Shown in pieces: positions 1-9,060 of a DNA stretch of 64,000 nt. The notes below the pieces were generated by a model that did not search any database, was not told the DNA's origin, and was given only the letters and a program-made list of their open reading frames with translations. The stretch's first letter is position 1, and the number at the start of each line of letters is the position of its first letter. The stretch lies in the NCBI RefSeq assembly GCF_022201045.2, contig NC_068559.1, positions 62,001 through 126,000 of the forward strand, written 5' to 3'. Made by a program: the position numbers and the translations under genes. The stretch is from Citrus sinensis. Lineage: Eukaryota; Streptophyta; Magnoliopsida; Sapindales; Rutaceae.

Positions 1-1640
1 TGAACATGCATGTTTCTCTTTTTAGTACACAAATCTTTAAGAAACTTGGCATAAGATGGAACTTGCTTTATAGCATCAAGTAAAGGGATGTTAACACTTA
101 CCTGTTTGAAGATTTCGAGAATCTCACCTGTAGATTTTCCCTTTTTTCCTTTCGCTAACCTCTGAGGAAATGGAGCTTTGGGAACGTATTCTCGTGGGTT
201 GGCTTCTTCTCTCTCCTCCGGTGGTGAGTCCTCAACGTTCACAGGTACAATTTGATTTTCCTTTGTCACCGGCATCTCTACTTTGTTGTCGATTTCTTTT
301 CCTTTTCGCAAGGTCATTATTGCTTTGACCTCTCCATGCTGTTGTGGTGAACTGGTACTCGCTTCATGCACTCCTTTAGGATTAGGCACTGGTTGACTTG
401 GAAATTTTCCTTTCTCAACAGTCATTGCCAAGGTCTGAACTGAAGAAGCAAGTTGTCCCACCATCTTCTCGAGGCTTGAAACAGATTGAGCTTGTGAGTT
501 GAAGCCTGCTCTCAACTCATTTCGTAGTCCATCAATGGTGCGGTTCTGTTGCTCAATCGTGGAGTGAGTAACATTCCTAAAATTCTGGAATGCATCCTCC
601 CATGGTCTAGGTTGAGAGTGGTTCTGGTTCTGATTGTATGGTCTAAATGGTGGCTGAGAGGCTTGAGGATTTTGTGGAATTGGTGGAGCTGGAGCTGTTG
701 GTCCATTCTGTTGGAATCCTTGAGACCATGAAAAATTGGGGTGGTCTCTCCATCCAGGGTTATATGTGTTGGAGTATGGGTTGTAATTTGATGGCTTTCT
801 CATTACACCTATGGCATTATCTTGATCTGAGTATGAGTCATGGTCATGTGGTTCTGTTGATTTAGCAGTCGATAACGATGCTATTTGTCGAGCAAGACCT
901 TCAACCATCTCCTTGACTTCTTTGATTCCCGAAGTTGACTCGCCAATTTGAACCTCATTTACTCCCTTAATTCGTCTAGTATTCCTGAGTGATCGACTCC
1001 GTTGTTGGGAATTATCCGCTTGTCGCTGGAAGAATTCCCAAATCTCTGATGCACTTTTTGACATTAGCTTTCCTCCACTTGTTGCCATTAGCCATTCTTG
1101 CACATTCGGCAGTAATCCCTCTAAAAAGTATTGGCATTGGTGCCATTTCTCGTACCCATGATGTGGACACTTCAAGAGTAGCCCATTGAATCGCTCCCAT
1201 GTTTCGAAAAATTGCTCGTCCTCTCTCTGGGTAAACTCTGAGATTTCCCTGCGAATAGCATTGGTTTTATGCACTGGGAAATATTTATTTAAAAATTTAG
1301 TTACCATTTGTTCCCATGATGAAATGCTATTAGCAGGCAATGTATTAAGCCATGAACGGGCTCTATCCTTTAAAGAAAATGGGAATAGTCTAAGTTTAAC
1401 ATCATCATCTGAAAAATTCTCATATTTGAATGTTTGACAAATGGCATGAAAATCATTCAAATGATTATATGGATCCTCATTTTCTAGGCCATAAAATGTA
1501 GGGAGACAATTTAACACACTAGGTTTTAATTCAAAACTCCTAGCAGCTACATTTGGGTATCTTATGCATGACGTGCTCAAATTAGCTAAGGGACTAAAAT
1601 AGTCCTTAAATGGCCTCTCCTGTGGTGCTTGTAAATCCAT
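1..1640 (-). CDS. gag polyprotein of element A, partial
   Basis: An open frame of about 546 codons starts at the ATG at 1640 and is still open at base 1. I translated it by hand and saw no stop. The N-terminal half has the retrotransposon gag (capsid) core: a run with LRLFPFSLKDRARSWL near residues 85-100, then a helical region with FETWERFNGLL. The middle is rich in P, Q and N, and the last part is charged with K/E-rich stretches, as in Athila-type gag ahead of protease. The product would form the cytoplasmic virus-like particle. The ATG is about 450 bp after the PBS, a normal leader length. The frame looks undamaged, so the copy may be fairly young. Confidence 0.8.
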   Translation of the reverse strand, partial: MDLQAPQERPFKDYFSPLANLSTSCIRYPNVAARSFELKPSVLNCLPTFYGLENEDPYNHLNDFHAICQTFKYENFSDDDVKLRLFPFSLKDRARSWLNTLPANSISSWEQMVTKFLNKYFPVHKTNAIRREISEFTQREDEQFFETWERFNGLLLKCPHHGYEKWHQCQYFLEGLLPNVQEWLMATSGGKLMSKSASEIWEFFQRQADNSQQRSRSLRNTRRIKGVNEVQIGESTSGIKEVKEMVEGLARQIASLSTAKSTEPHDHDSYSDQDNAIGVMRKPSNYNPYSNTYNPGWRDHPNFSWSQGFQQNGPTAPAPPIPQNPQASQPPFRPYNQNQNHSQPRPWEDAFQNFRNVTHSTIEQQNRTIDGLRNELRAGFNSQAQSVSSLEKMVGQLASSVQTLAMTVEKGKFPSQPVPNPKGVHEASTSSPQQHGEVKAIMTLRKGKEIDNKVEMPVTKENQIVPVNVEDSPPEEREEANPREYVPKAPFPQRLAKGKKGKSTGEILEIFKQVSVNIPLLDAIKQVPSYAKFLKDLCTKKRNMHV

Positions 1641-2090
1641 TTTATTTTTAACGTGTTTTTGTGTGCGAATTGTTTTCTCAAGTTCAAGGTCTATAGGTTC
1701 AAGATTAGGTAATAATGACCTACGACCATGCATGCAAAATAAATAAAATGAAAATGAAGATGGAACAAAATAAATACAAATAAAATAAAGAAGAGAGAAA
1801 TTACAATACTAACCTTATTGCGCTATTACAACCTTTCTATAAAAATACACAAAAATAAATACGTGAAAAAAAAATTAAATTAATAAAATAAACAAAAATT
1901 ACAAAGAAAAAATAAATAAATTGAAAATTAAATTACAGAATTTTAAAGAAGAGAAAAAGAAAAGAAATACTAACCTTTATATGTAGATTCACTTTTTTTT
2001 CTTTTTTTTTTAATAATAAAAAAAAATACAAGAAAACAAATAAAAGAAATTATTCACAAAAATTAATTCTATGAATTAAAATTACTTACC

Positions 2091-2108
2091 TCCCCGGCAA
2101 CGGCGCCA
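2091..2108 (-). other. primer binding site of element A
   Basis: The minus strand reads TGGCGCCGTTGCCGGGGA, a common plant gypsy PBS associated with Athila-type elements. It lies six bases after the LTR end (ACAACA). It fixes both the orientation of the element and the inner LTR border. Confidence 0.85.
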
Positions 2109-2114
2109 AAAACT

Positions 2115-3494
2115 TGTTGTGCAAATTTTAATGTACTCGCAAGCGCACGAATCTATTGTAGTATAGACTAATGGTGACGAGTGTCGATCCCACGAGGAGG
2201 TGGATTTTAATTATATGTAGAATTAATTTTGTAAATGGGTAGTTGGATTTATGGTGGAAATGATTTGGAATATGCTAATAATTAAATTAAAATGGCGAGA
2301 ATAAATTCTAAAATTGGAATTGCAATTGAGAGAATAAATTGAAGAGAAAATCTATTAAATTGACGTACTTGGGTATCTGGATCCGTATCAACATGCATCA
2401 TGGGCTAAATAATCCGTATTAATGCCAATTAAATCATGAGGGGGGAATCCACACCTCATGAACCACGCTCTAATCAATATGGTGCTAAGGGCTTATCGTG
2501 CCAAATAATAATAACCTTATACTAGAAAGCCGGTGTAACCAAGGCGGTATCTAGACAAGATCAGTATTATTTGTCGACGATAAGTCAAATCATCCACAAA
2601 AACTAGAGGGGAAGAGAAAATAAATTTACCAAATTAAGCCCATGACACATGTTGAGACTTCACCTTCAACCCAAGCTTGAAAGAAAATTAGCCACTCATA
2701 GTTGAACTAGGGGCAAAATGGGAATTTATTAAAATACGAAGAAAATACAAGATGGAGAGGGAATTACAGAAAATGGATCCCAAAAATAGATTCAGAGATA
2801 TCAAATTAGGGGGGGGAGGCCCCCTTTTTATAGATACATGGAGTAAATCATGGCCATCGGATTAAAAATAGTTTGGACGCTCAGGATTGCGCCACGTCAT
2901 CAGTCAACAGTCCACGGTTTGACCACGCGGATGAACAGTAACACGGTTTGACCCGACTTTGAACAGTAACGCGGTTTGACCCGGATGAACAGTAACGCGG
3001 TTTGGTTGAAAATAATCCTGTGTGATGCATGCACCGTACGCGAGATTTTTCGTCCACTGATATGCTGCCACGTCACCATCAACAGTACATAAGAATTTTA
3101 GTCCAACAGGATCGTGACACCTCATCAGTCAATGCCACATCATCGGTCAATGCCACGTCATCATCCGTCTATGTGAACAGTGTCGTGAACAGTAACGTAT
3201 ACAGTATCGTACACGTGAATAGTACCGTACATGTGAATAGTGCCATTTTTCCTTTTATGCTCCTCCTAAGGTTTTCGACCGTCCTGAGTTCAAAAGTGAT
3301 GTCCGTTTTGCCGTCTGATCTCTCCTTTATTGTGAAATGACTATAATGCCCCTAAAATACATAAATTACTTAATTAAAATAACACACACGTAATTACATC
3401 ACAAGAAGGTTAAATACATAAAAGTAAGGGTTGTTAGTAAGACTTGAAATGTAAAATGACGGTTTTCTCCTTTATAAATATGCATTTTCTAACA
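2115..3494 (-). repeat. LTR of element A
   Basis: The inner border is certain: on the plus strand the LTR starts TGTTGTGC next to the PBS. The outer border is less sure. Plus-strand CTAACA ending at 3494 or CTCAACA ending at 3501 would both give a TGTT...AACA LTR of about 1.38 kb. The U5 side carries the motif with 'gcacgaatc' and 'cgatcccacgagg' seen in many plant gypsy LTRs. A minus-strand TATA box lies near 2835. The U3 part (about 2900-3250) is full of short repeats around 'cagtaacgcggtttgac' and 'gtgaacagt'. Confidence 0.65.
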
Positions 3495-3588
3495 CTCAAC
3501 AGCTGTGCTAGTCAATTCCTGCTCGAGCCGGGAACTGTTAACCACATACAACTTGCTCGAGTCTCGCTTGATACTTCCTGGCCATAGG

Positions 3589-4587
3589 ATGGAGGACGCT
3601 GTGATTGGGGCTCTGACCCGAAAACGTTCTCGACCTCCAACCACGAAGAGGGACGAGAGTAAGGATGCCCCTACCGCAAAGCGGGCCAACATCGTGCAGC
3701 AGGCCCCACCCTTGAAGATTTTACCTCCGGCTCCTGTAAAAGTCGGGGAAGCTAGTGGAGTAGCCACAGATCCTGCTACCTCTTCTCCTCCTGTCGGGCC
3801 TCGATCTCGCTTACCTGACAGCCGAGCAGAACATCTGGTCCCTTACCTCAATGAGTTAACTAAATCCGTGAGCAAGAAGGACCTGGAGGACTTTGACGGC
3901 CGCACCTTGGGTGAGCTGGTGGGGGCCATGCAGCATAGCGCTTTCCACCTCAGCTGCATGACCACCTATTACAAGGCTAAGGTTGGCCGCTACGACCGGA
4001 AGATGAAGGAGGATATTCAATCGGCGACGAGCAGAGCTGACGTTGCCGAGAAGAAAGCAGCGGAGCTGAATCTCGAGAATCTGAAGCTGATAGAGCAAGA
4101 ATCACTTGCTCAAGCAAAAGCCATTACCCTCGAGGAGGAGCTTACCAAGGTCAAGGAGGATCTGCAAAGGCAGAAGGCCATGTATGAGGCTCAGCTCGAA
4201 TCTCTCCGTGACTCCCACCGAGCTCAGGTCGAGAACTTGGAGAGGGAGGCCGACAACCAGTACGACCAGGGACTTCGGCATTCCTATCGTTGCATCATGG
4301 CCGTCCTCGGGAAGCAACATCCTGACCTGAAGATGGATGACCTTGCAGCTGGTGTCGCTCGGCATATGGATGAGGAGGCGGCCAAGGAAGATGCCGAGGG
4401 GGTAGAGCCGATCGTGATTGAGGAGGAAAACTCTCCTCCTCGTGCAGTCCCTGCTGAAGTTGGCGAGGCGAGCACCCCCCCGGACGCAACTGGCGATACC
4501 CCCCCCCCGCACCTGAGGAGGTTCAGCCAACCGATGCTGCTCGGCTCACTGATCCGCCGTCTTTTTGATATATTTCTTTTATTGTAG
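3589..4587 (+). CDS. antisense ORF of element B, transposon coiled-coil protein
   Basis: An open frame from the ATG at 3589 encodes about 332 residues. The frame is already open from 3493, with a stop at 3490, so the original N-terminus was probably lost when element A inserted. The protein has a basic N-terminal part (RKRSRPPTTKR), a globular part with DLEDFDGRTLGELVG, a long Lys/Glu-rich coiled coil in the middle, and an acidic Pro-rich tail. This is the layout of 'putative plant transposon protein' ORFs found antisense in Tat-lineage elements; their function is unknown. An AATAAA lies about 48 bp after the stop (4635). Codon use is GC-richer than in the neighbouring host genes. Confidence 0.6.
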   Translation: MEDAVIGALTRKRSRPPTTKRDESKDAPTAKRANIVQQAPPLKILPPAPVKVGEASGVATDPATSSPPVGPRSRLPDSRAEHLVPYLNELTKSVSKKDLEDFDGRTLGELVGAMQHSAFHLSCMTTYYKAKVGRYDRKMKEDIQSATSRADVAEKKAAELNLENLKLIEQESLAQAKAITLEEELTKVKEDLQRQKAMYEAQLESLRDSHRAQVENLEREADNQYDQGLRHSYRCIMAVLGKQHPDLKMDDLAAGVARHMDEEAAKEDAEGVEPIVIEEENSPPRAVPAEVGEASTPPDATGDTPPPHLRRFSQPMLLGSLIRRLFDIFLLL

Positions 4588-4672
4588 TGGACAATGTTCA
4601 TGAAGATTATCCCCTCTGTTAATCATTAACAGATTAATAAAAATGTTTTTTGATTACTTTCTTGTGTTGTAA

Positions 4673-5728
4673 TTATGAATTAATTTTCGTTTGAGAATCT
4701 GCTTGTCTTCGCCTAGACGAGCAGGTTCCGGCTTGGCTCATGGTTTGGGCCGCATGCCTTTGAAGATTTTTCAATGCCTGGGATTCGGTTTGCCTTCGCG
4801 CGGTCGAGCAGATCCTGGCACGCTTGGCTTCGGTCTCGCCATAAGACAGGCTTTGAGACTTGGCGAGCCTTTGCATGCCTTGGGAATTTCTTCGAATGTT
4901 TTGGAGTCTGCTCGCCTTCTCGTGGTCGAGCAGATCCTGGCACATCTGCTCGAAGGTTTTAATGCTGCCCCGAGGAAGTTTCCTGTACCATTCTCGTGCA
5001 CGTCCCTCGAGGGATAGTGGGAACACCCTGCACCTTTGGGGTTGAGATAGTCCTTGTACCCCAGTTATGTCGTTGAAGCGCTCTATGTGCATCAGCGGAT
5101 CAGTTCTTCCCGAGTATCTGAGGTCGGGGAGGCGGAAATCTCTCGGAATAACTGCCCTCATGATCTCCGCTGCGAGCGGCGATTCTCCGTCCAGCATTAT
5201 CCTCCAACCGGGGGCTCTGTTCCTCCCTTGCATGTCGTCAATTATCTGCGCTAGTCTGCGCACTTCCTCCTCCAGCTGCCCTGCACGACCAGGGTCACGT
5301 GCTGCAACTTGATCCCGCTCTTGCTCTACATCTTGCAAGTGTTGCCTCAACTCTGTTTCCTCTGCATTCACCACCCCGTCGTCCGCGTCACAAGTCTGTC
5401 TTGCCGGGGACCGCTCTCTTTCTCTATGAAATTCTCCCCGTAGAGGTACGTTACCCCTCTCACCACCAAGTCTCCCTGGGGTTTGACTTCTCCCCGCACT
5501 ATCGGGACCTGGAGCCACTCCACCGCCTCTCACCCTTCCCTCTTGGGTTACCCTTCGCTCGCTCCGCAGCTCATGCAGGATGGTTGTCAAGGTCTCCATC
5601 TGCTTTTCCATCCGTTCCATCCGGTCGAACATGACTTTTTCCCGTGCTTCGCTGACTATTTCCCTCAGCGTCACGAAATCGTTAAGCCTTATATCACCCC
5701 CTTGTGCACTACTTCCTCCTGTCTCCAT
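4673..5728 (-). CDS. truncated gag of element B
   Basis: The frame starts at the ATG at 5728 (METGGSSAQGG) and encodes 351 residues. It begins with a coiled coil (FDRMERMEKQMETL), followed by an R/E-rich linker and a second coiled coil. Next comes the gag core, with FRLPDLRYSGRTDPLMHIER, VFPLSLEGRAREWYRKLP and SIKTFEQMCQ. Normal gag would continue with a helical region and a CCHC knuckle. Here the homology stops at MCQDLLDHE and the last ~90 residues come from tandem copies of a ~120-bp unit, so the nucleic-acid-binding end is missing. It may still be an intact reading frame, but I doubt it makes a working capsid alone. Confidence 0.7.
   Translation of the reverse strand: METGGSSAQGGDIRLNDFVTLREIVSEAREKVMFDRMERMEKQMETLTTILHELRSERRVTQEGRVRGGGVAPGPDSAGRSQTPGRLGGERGNVPLRGEFHRERERSPARQTCDADDGVVNAEETELRQHLQDVEQERDQVAARDPGRAGQLEEEVRRLAQIIDDMQGRNRAPGWRIMLDGESPLAAEIMRAVIPRDFRLPDLRYSGRTDPLMHIERFNDITGVQGLSQPQRCRVFPLSLEGRAREWYRKLPRGSIKTFEQMCQDLLDHEKASRLQNIRRNSQGMQRLAKSQSLSYGETEAKRARICSTARRQTESQALKNLQRHAAQTMSQAGTCSSRRRQADSQTKINS
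4680..4960. repeat. ~120-bp tandem repeat in the gag tail of element B
   Basis: About two and a half degenerate copies. The best marker is plus-strand 'ggtcgagcagatcctggca' at about 4803 and 4923, with a weaker version (gacgagcaggttccggc) near 4717. Between markers the words 'gcatgcctt' and 'ttttgaagat/ttcttcgaatg' recur. Minus-strand translation of each marker gives CQDLLD, the last normal gag words, so the repeat unit includes the gag breakpoint. Confidence 0.65.
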
Positions 5729-5785
5729 TGCTTTTCGCTTACTTCACCCCTCTTCTTGCTATCAACAGAAGCTTTTTGCTCTGGA

Positions 5786-5803
5786 TCCCCACAGACGGCG
5801 CCA
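5786..5803 (-). other. primer binding site of element B
   Basis: The minus strand reads TGGCGCCGTCTGTGGGGA, a PBS seen in many plant Tat-type gypsy elements. It is three bases from the LTR end CATCAACA. Confidence 0.85.
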
Positions 5804-5806
5804 AAA

Positions 5807-6658
5807 TGTTGATGCGAGATTCCGGTTCTCCTCGTTATACGACCAGGATCTCTGCTCGATCAACTTCCCCACGACCAGGAGGTCTCCTAGTAATGCTTCT
5901 TCTCCAGATATCCCTGCACACACAGACAAGTCAGAGTACGCCGGTTGTTCTTCTGGCGCAAACCCTCCGACGCTCAAGTCAGATATCAAGGTTCGGGGAA
6001 CGCTTGCCACGGGTCTTATGGCTTTTTCGTGGTTTTTTTCTTTTATCTCAAAAATGCCAACCCTTTTACCTTCGTTGGCTACCTTTTTATAGGCTTCCTC
6101 TGAATCCCCGTTTTCTGCTTTTCTCGAGACGGTCTGGGGCTCTGACTGCTGCGTTATGGGCAAACGTGGGATCTTGCGTGTTACGCCATGGTTCAGGGGA
6201 AAGCGCGGCTGTCGTGGTTCTGTGAGATCTTGCGTGTTACGCCACGGTTCAGGGGAAAGCGTGGCTGTCGTGGTTCTGCGAGACCTTGCGTGTTACGCCA
6301 CGGTTCAGGGGAAAGCGTGGTTGTCGTGGTTCTGTGAGACCTTGCGTGTTACGCCACGGCTCAGGGGAAAGCGTGGCTGTCGTGCCTAGATTCTCGGGCT
6401 GGAGAGCATGTCTTGCCAACTGCCGTCGACCGGGTCTCCTCGCCTATCGACCTCTAGCCGGAATAGCCGTATCCCTCTTATAGGAAATTGGCCTCGCGGA
6501 TGACAACATCGTGGACGAGCAGGATATTTCTGCTCCTGTTCTTCCGCGCACCAGGCTTTTACGGAACACACCGGTTCGCAGAACTCTGCCATCCGATATC
6601 TGCTCGTCATTCCTGGTCTCGTCGACATATTTATCCCAAACAGTACCTCTCCCAAACA
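5807..6658 (-). repeat. 5' LTR of element B
   Basis: The inner border at 5807 (plus-strand TGTTGATG) is fixed by the PBS. The outer border is either 6642 or 6658, because the sequence 'cccaaaca' occurs twice 16 bp apart. A minus-strand TATAAGAGGG near 6484-6473 is a likely TATA box, about 160 bp into the LTR, which makes U3 short. A 56-bp tandem array lies downstream of it. Confidence 0.65.
6171..6384. repeat. 56-bp tandem repeat, four copies, inside LTR of element B
   Basis: Copies are 6171-6226, 6227-6282, 6283-6338 and 6339-6384 (the last is 46 bp). Each carries 'cttgcgtgttacgcca' and 'caggggaaagcg' and differs from the others by a few substitutions. The array lies downstream of the presumed TATA box. 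Confidence 0.9.
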
Positions 6659-8404
6659 CAATTTTTATTAGTTGGAAGGAATTATAAGACATGTGCTTGA
6701 CAGCCACAAATGGTTTATTAATTTTGAGCCACCAAGCTACATGCTTCATCAATATTAGCTGCGTGCTTCATCAATATCAACTGCTAACTTCACTGAAACT
6801 ATAGTCCTACTTGCTTCATCTATTTCACATGCCTGCTTCATTATTTTAGCCATCAGCTTGCCTAATTCGATGAGCATTTAAAATGAAAAATTGAAAGCAG
6901 CTATCATTAATTTGCATCGTTTTAGGAAAAGAGACAGAGAGGAAAAAAAGAGAAAAAGAAAACAAAAAGAAAAGAAATAAAAGAGAAAGAAAGAAGAAAA
7001 GATAAGAGAAATAGAAAAGTAAAAAGAGTATGCCGAGAGAAAAAATTAAAAAAATAGAAAAATGATAAGCCAAAGTGGAAAAATTTGAGCAATTTTGATT
7101 TAGTTTATTTTATACATATAACTTTTTTATATTAGTTCTAATAGTTAATTGAACACTGTGTTTAAGAGAAATCCATATTCTTAGGAATCAACAATAGTCC
7201 CAACAAAAGATTAATTGAGCCATAATTTGTAATTAGATTTCCGTTATTACTATTATGTATCATGTGAAGCATTTATATTTAATAGTATGATATATCATTA
7301 TGTTATAATTATATGTGTGCACAGTATATGGTTGATTGAGTCACGAGATGTGATTGTCAATCACCATATACCTTTCTAGTTAGGTACTCTATGCATGCTT
7401 ATTGAAAACTAGATTGCTTTACCAGCCAAATGACGTTTATTTTGCCAAGTATAAGAAGTTTTTCCCACATTTTGCTCTTGCGATGATGATCTCAATGAGT
7501 ATAACAATTATTTTCCTTTAATATTATTTGGTGTAGTTTTCTCATGTATGTATGTATGTATGTATGTATGATTTCATCTTTATTTATATATTACATTCAA
7601 TGCATGGTTATGTCACTATTTTCCTAGGCTTATTACTAATCTGAAGAAAACCGATACTTAATTAATAAATTATGGATCAACTCTATCTTACAATATTATT
7701 ATGGAAGGTTGTTTGTACCGCAGCCAATACGAGGTTCTACATGCATGGGAGCAGTCCGACATAGTTGTTATCAATAAGTAATCATAAGGTAACTAGATAA
7801 GAGTATTTTCTCTACTACAGACATCCATCCTCAAAAAAAGGTGTGTGTATTTAAAATGGGCCTACAGACATACAATATTGTGTTTTGCAACACTCTATAT
7901 TGGTCCTTGCAAGTGCACATTTCACAAGCATCTTTGCACTCGTAAAAATTGACTGGTATATGCATTTTATGATGTAGCTAGCAATAGGTTTATTTTCTTA
8001 ACTTAATTTTCTATCAACATAATTTAACTAGAATATTTTTTTCTCCATACTTATGTACTTTTAAGGGCTAACTTGATAATGTTGTAACTTTTGAAATAAT
8101 TATTGTTAGCTTGCTATAGAAATAACCAACTATGAAGAGAATCAGTTAAACGTTTGATAAATTTATTTTTAAAATTATATAAAATATTTTTTATAGTGTA
8201 TATATAATAATTGATAATTAAAATAAATATGTTATATTATTAATTTTATTTTGTTATCTTAATATAATTGGTAATGATAATAATATCTTTAAAGTTAATG
8301 ATTTGTCCAAAGGCACATTCCGTAAAATGTTTATTTGCCAATAAGCTTATTCCATAAAATGCATGTTTGTCTATAGGCAAATTCTATAGAATACTTGTTG
8401 GTAC
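6659..8404. other. intergenic, no gene seen
   Basis: AT-rich DNA. 6730-6845 repeats the phrase 'gcttcatcaatatta' loosely several times. 6920-7070 is a purine-rich (A/G) tract. A (TATG)n microsatellite lies at about 7543-7571. I see no coding potential or transposon ends. Confidence 0.6.
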
Positions 8405-9060
8405 GAAGGTTCTTACTTTAAAATATTTTCTAAGTGTCTAAGTCATTATTTGTAAAAAATAAACCTAGGCCATTCTTTGAATAATCATACTTTCATTGTT
8501 TTGTGAAGACTCACTCTTTGGGCATTTTACTTATAAATATTCTCTAAGTTTAGGTCATTATTTATAAGTAATAGACCTAAATCATTTTTTGTAAAATAAG
8601 TATCTAGGTTCATTCTTTACAATGAATAGATCTAAATCATTCTTGGAAGAATCATGCCTTTAGCATTTTGTCAAAAACTCGCTATTTGGGTATTTTACTT
8701 ATAAATATTCTCTAAGTGCTTAGGTCATTCTTTGCAACTAATAGACTTAGATTGTTCTTTTTAAAGAGATGACCTAAGTCGTTCTTTATAAAAAAATAGA
8801 CTTAAGTTTTTCTTTGTTTAATCATACCTTTAGCGCTTTGTTAAAGACTTGCTCTTTGGCCATTCTACTTAGAAATATTTTCTAAGTGTCTAAATCATTA
8901 TTTGTAAAAAAAAATGGATCTATGTTATTTTATATAAAAAATTGACTTAAGTGGCTCTTTATAAAGAATGAACTTTGGTTATTCTTTGTAAAGAATGGAC
9001 CTAAGTTTTTTTTTTTAAAATCGTGCCTATGGCACTTTGTTGTATCTTATAATTAGACAC
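8405..9060. repeat. degenerate higher-order tandem repeat
   Basis: A long unit of about 166-198 bp recurs, recognisable by 'aatcatacctttagc...ttgttaaagact...ctctttggg' starting near 8485, 8651, 8819 and 9018 (last copy broken). Inside each unit a shorter phrase of about 35-40 bp, 'taggtcattctttgtaaa' alternating with its near complement 'gacctaagtc', repeats several times. It is non-coding in all frames. Confidence 0.7.

Larger units (their letters stand above)
1..3494 (-). mobile_element. Athila-like Ty3/gypsy retrotransposon A, 5' part
   Basis: Read on the minus strand, this is an LTR (about 3494 to 2115), a primer binding site (2108-2091), an AT-rich leader of about 450 bp, then gag running off the window at base 1. 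A TATA-like TATAAAAAGGGGG on the minus strand near 2835 fits a U3 promoter inside the LTR. The PBS matches the type commonly described for Athila elements (tRNA-Asp). Pol and the other LTR must lie to the left, so age and completeness cannot be judged. The right edge appears to interrupt the antisense ORF of element B, so A is probably the younger insertion. Confidence 0.8.
3495..6658 (-). mobile_element. Tat-like gypsy element B lacking pol (gag-only derivative)
   Basis: On the minus strand the order is LTR (6658 or 6642 to 5807), PBS (5803-5786), gag (5728-4673), then an ORF on the opposite strand (3589-4587). Only about 85 bp separate the gag stop from the end of the antisense ORF, so protease, reverse transcriptase, RNase H and integrase are absent. 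An antisense ORF between pol and the 3' LTR is known in Tat-lineage elements such as maize Grande. The layout fits a non-autonomous, gag-bearing (TR-GAG-like) derivative. The 3' LTR is not visible and is presumably left of element A, which seems to have inserted into B near 3494. Confidence 0.65.

Noticed and set aside
3473-3480. TATAAATA on the plus strand just before the antisense ORF
   Set aside because: It could be a promoter for the ORF, but it falls within the presumed outer edge of the element A LTR, and the sequence is equally TATA-like on both strands. Not enough to call.
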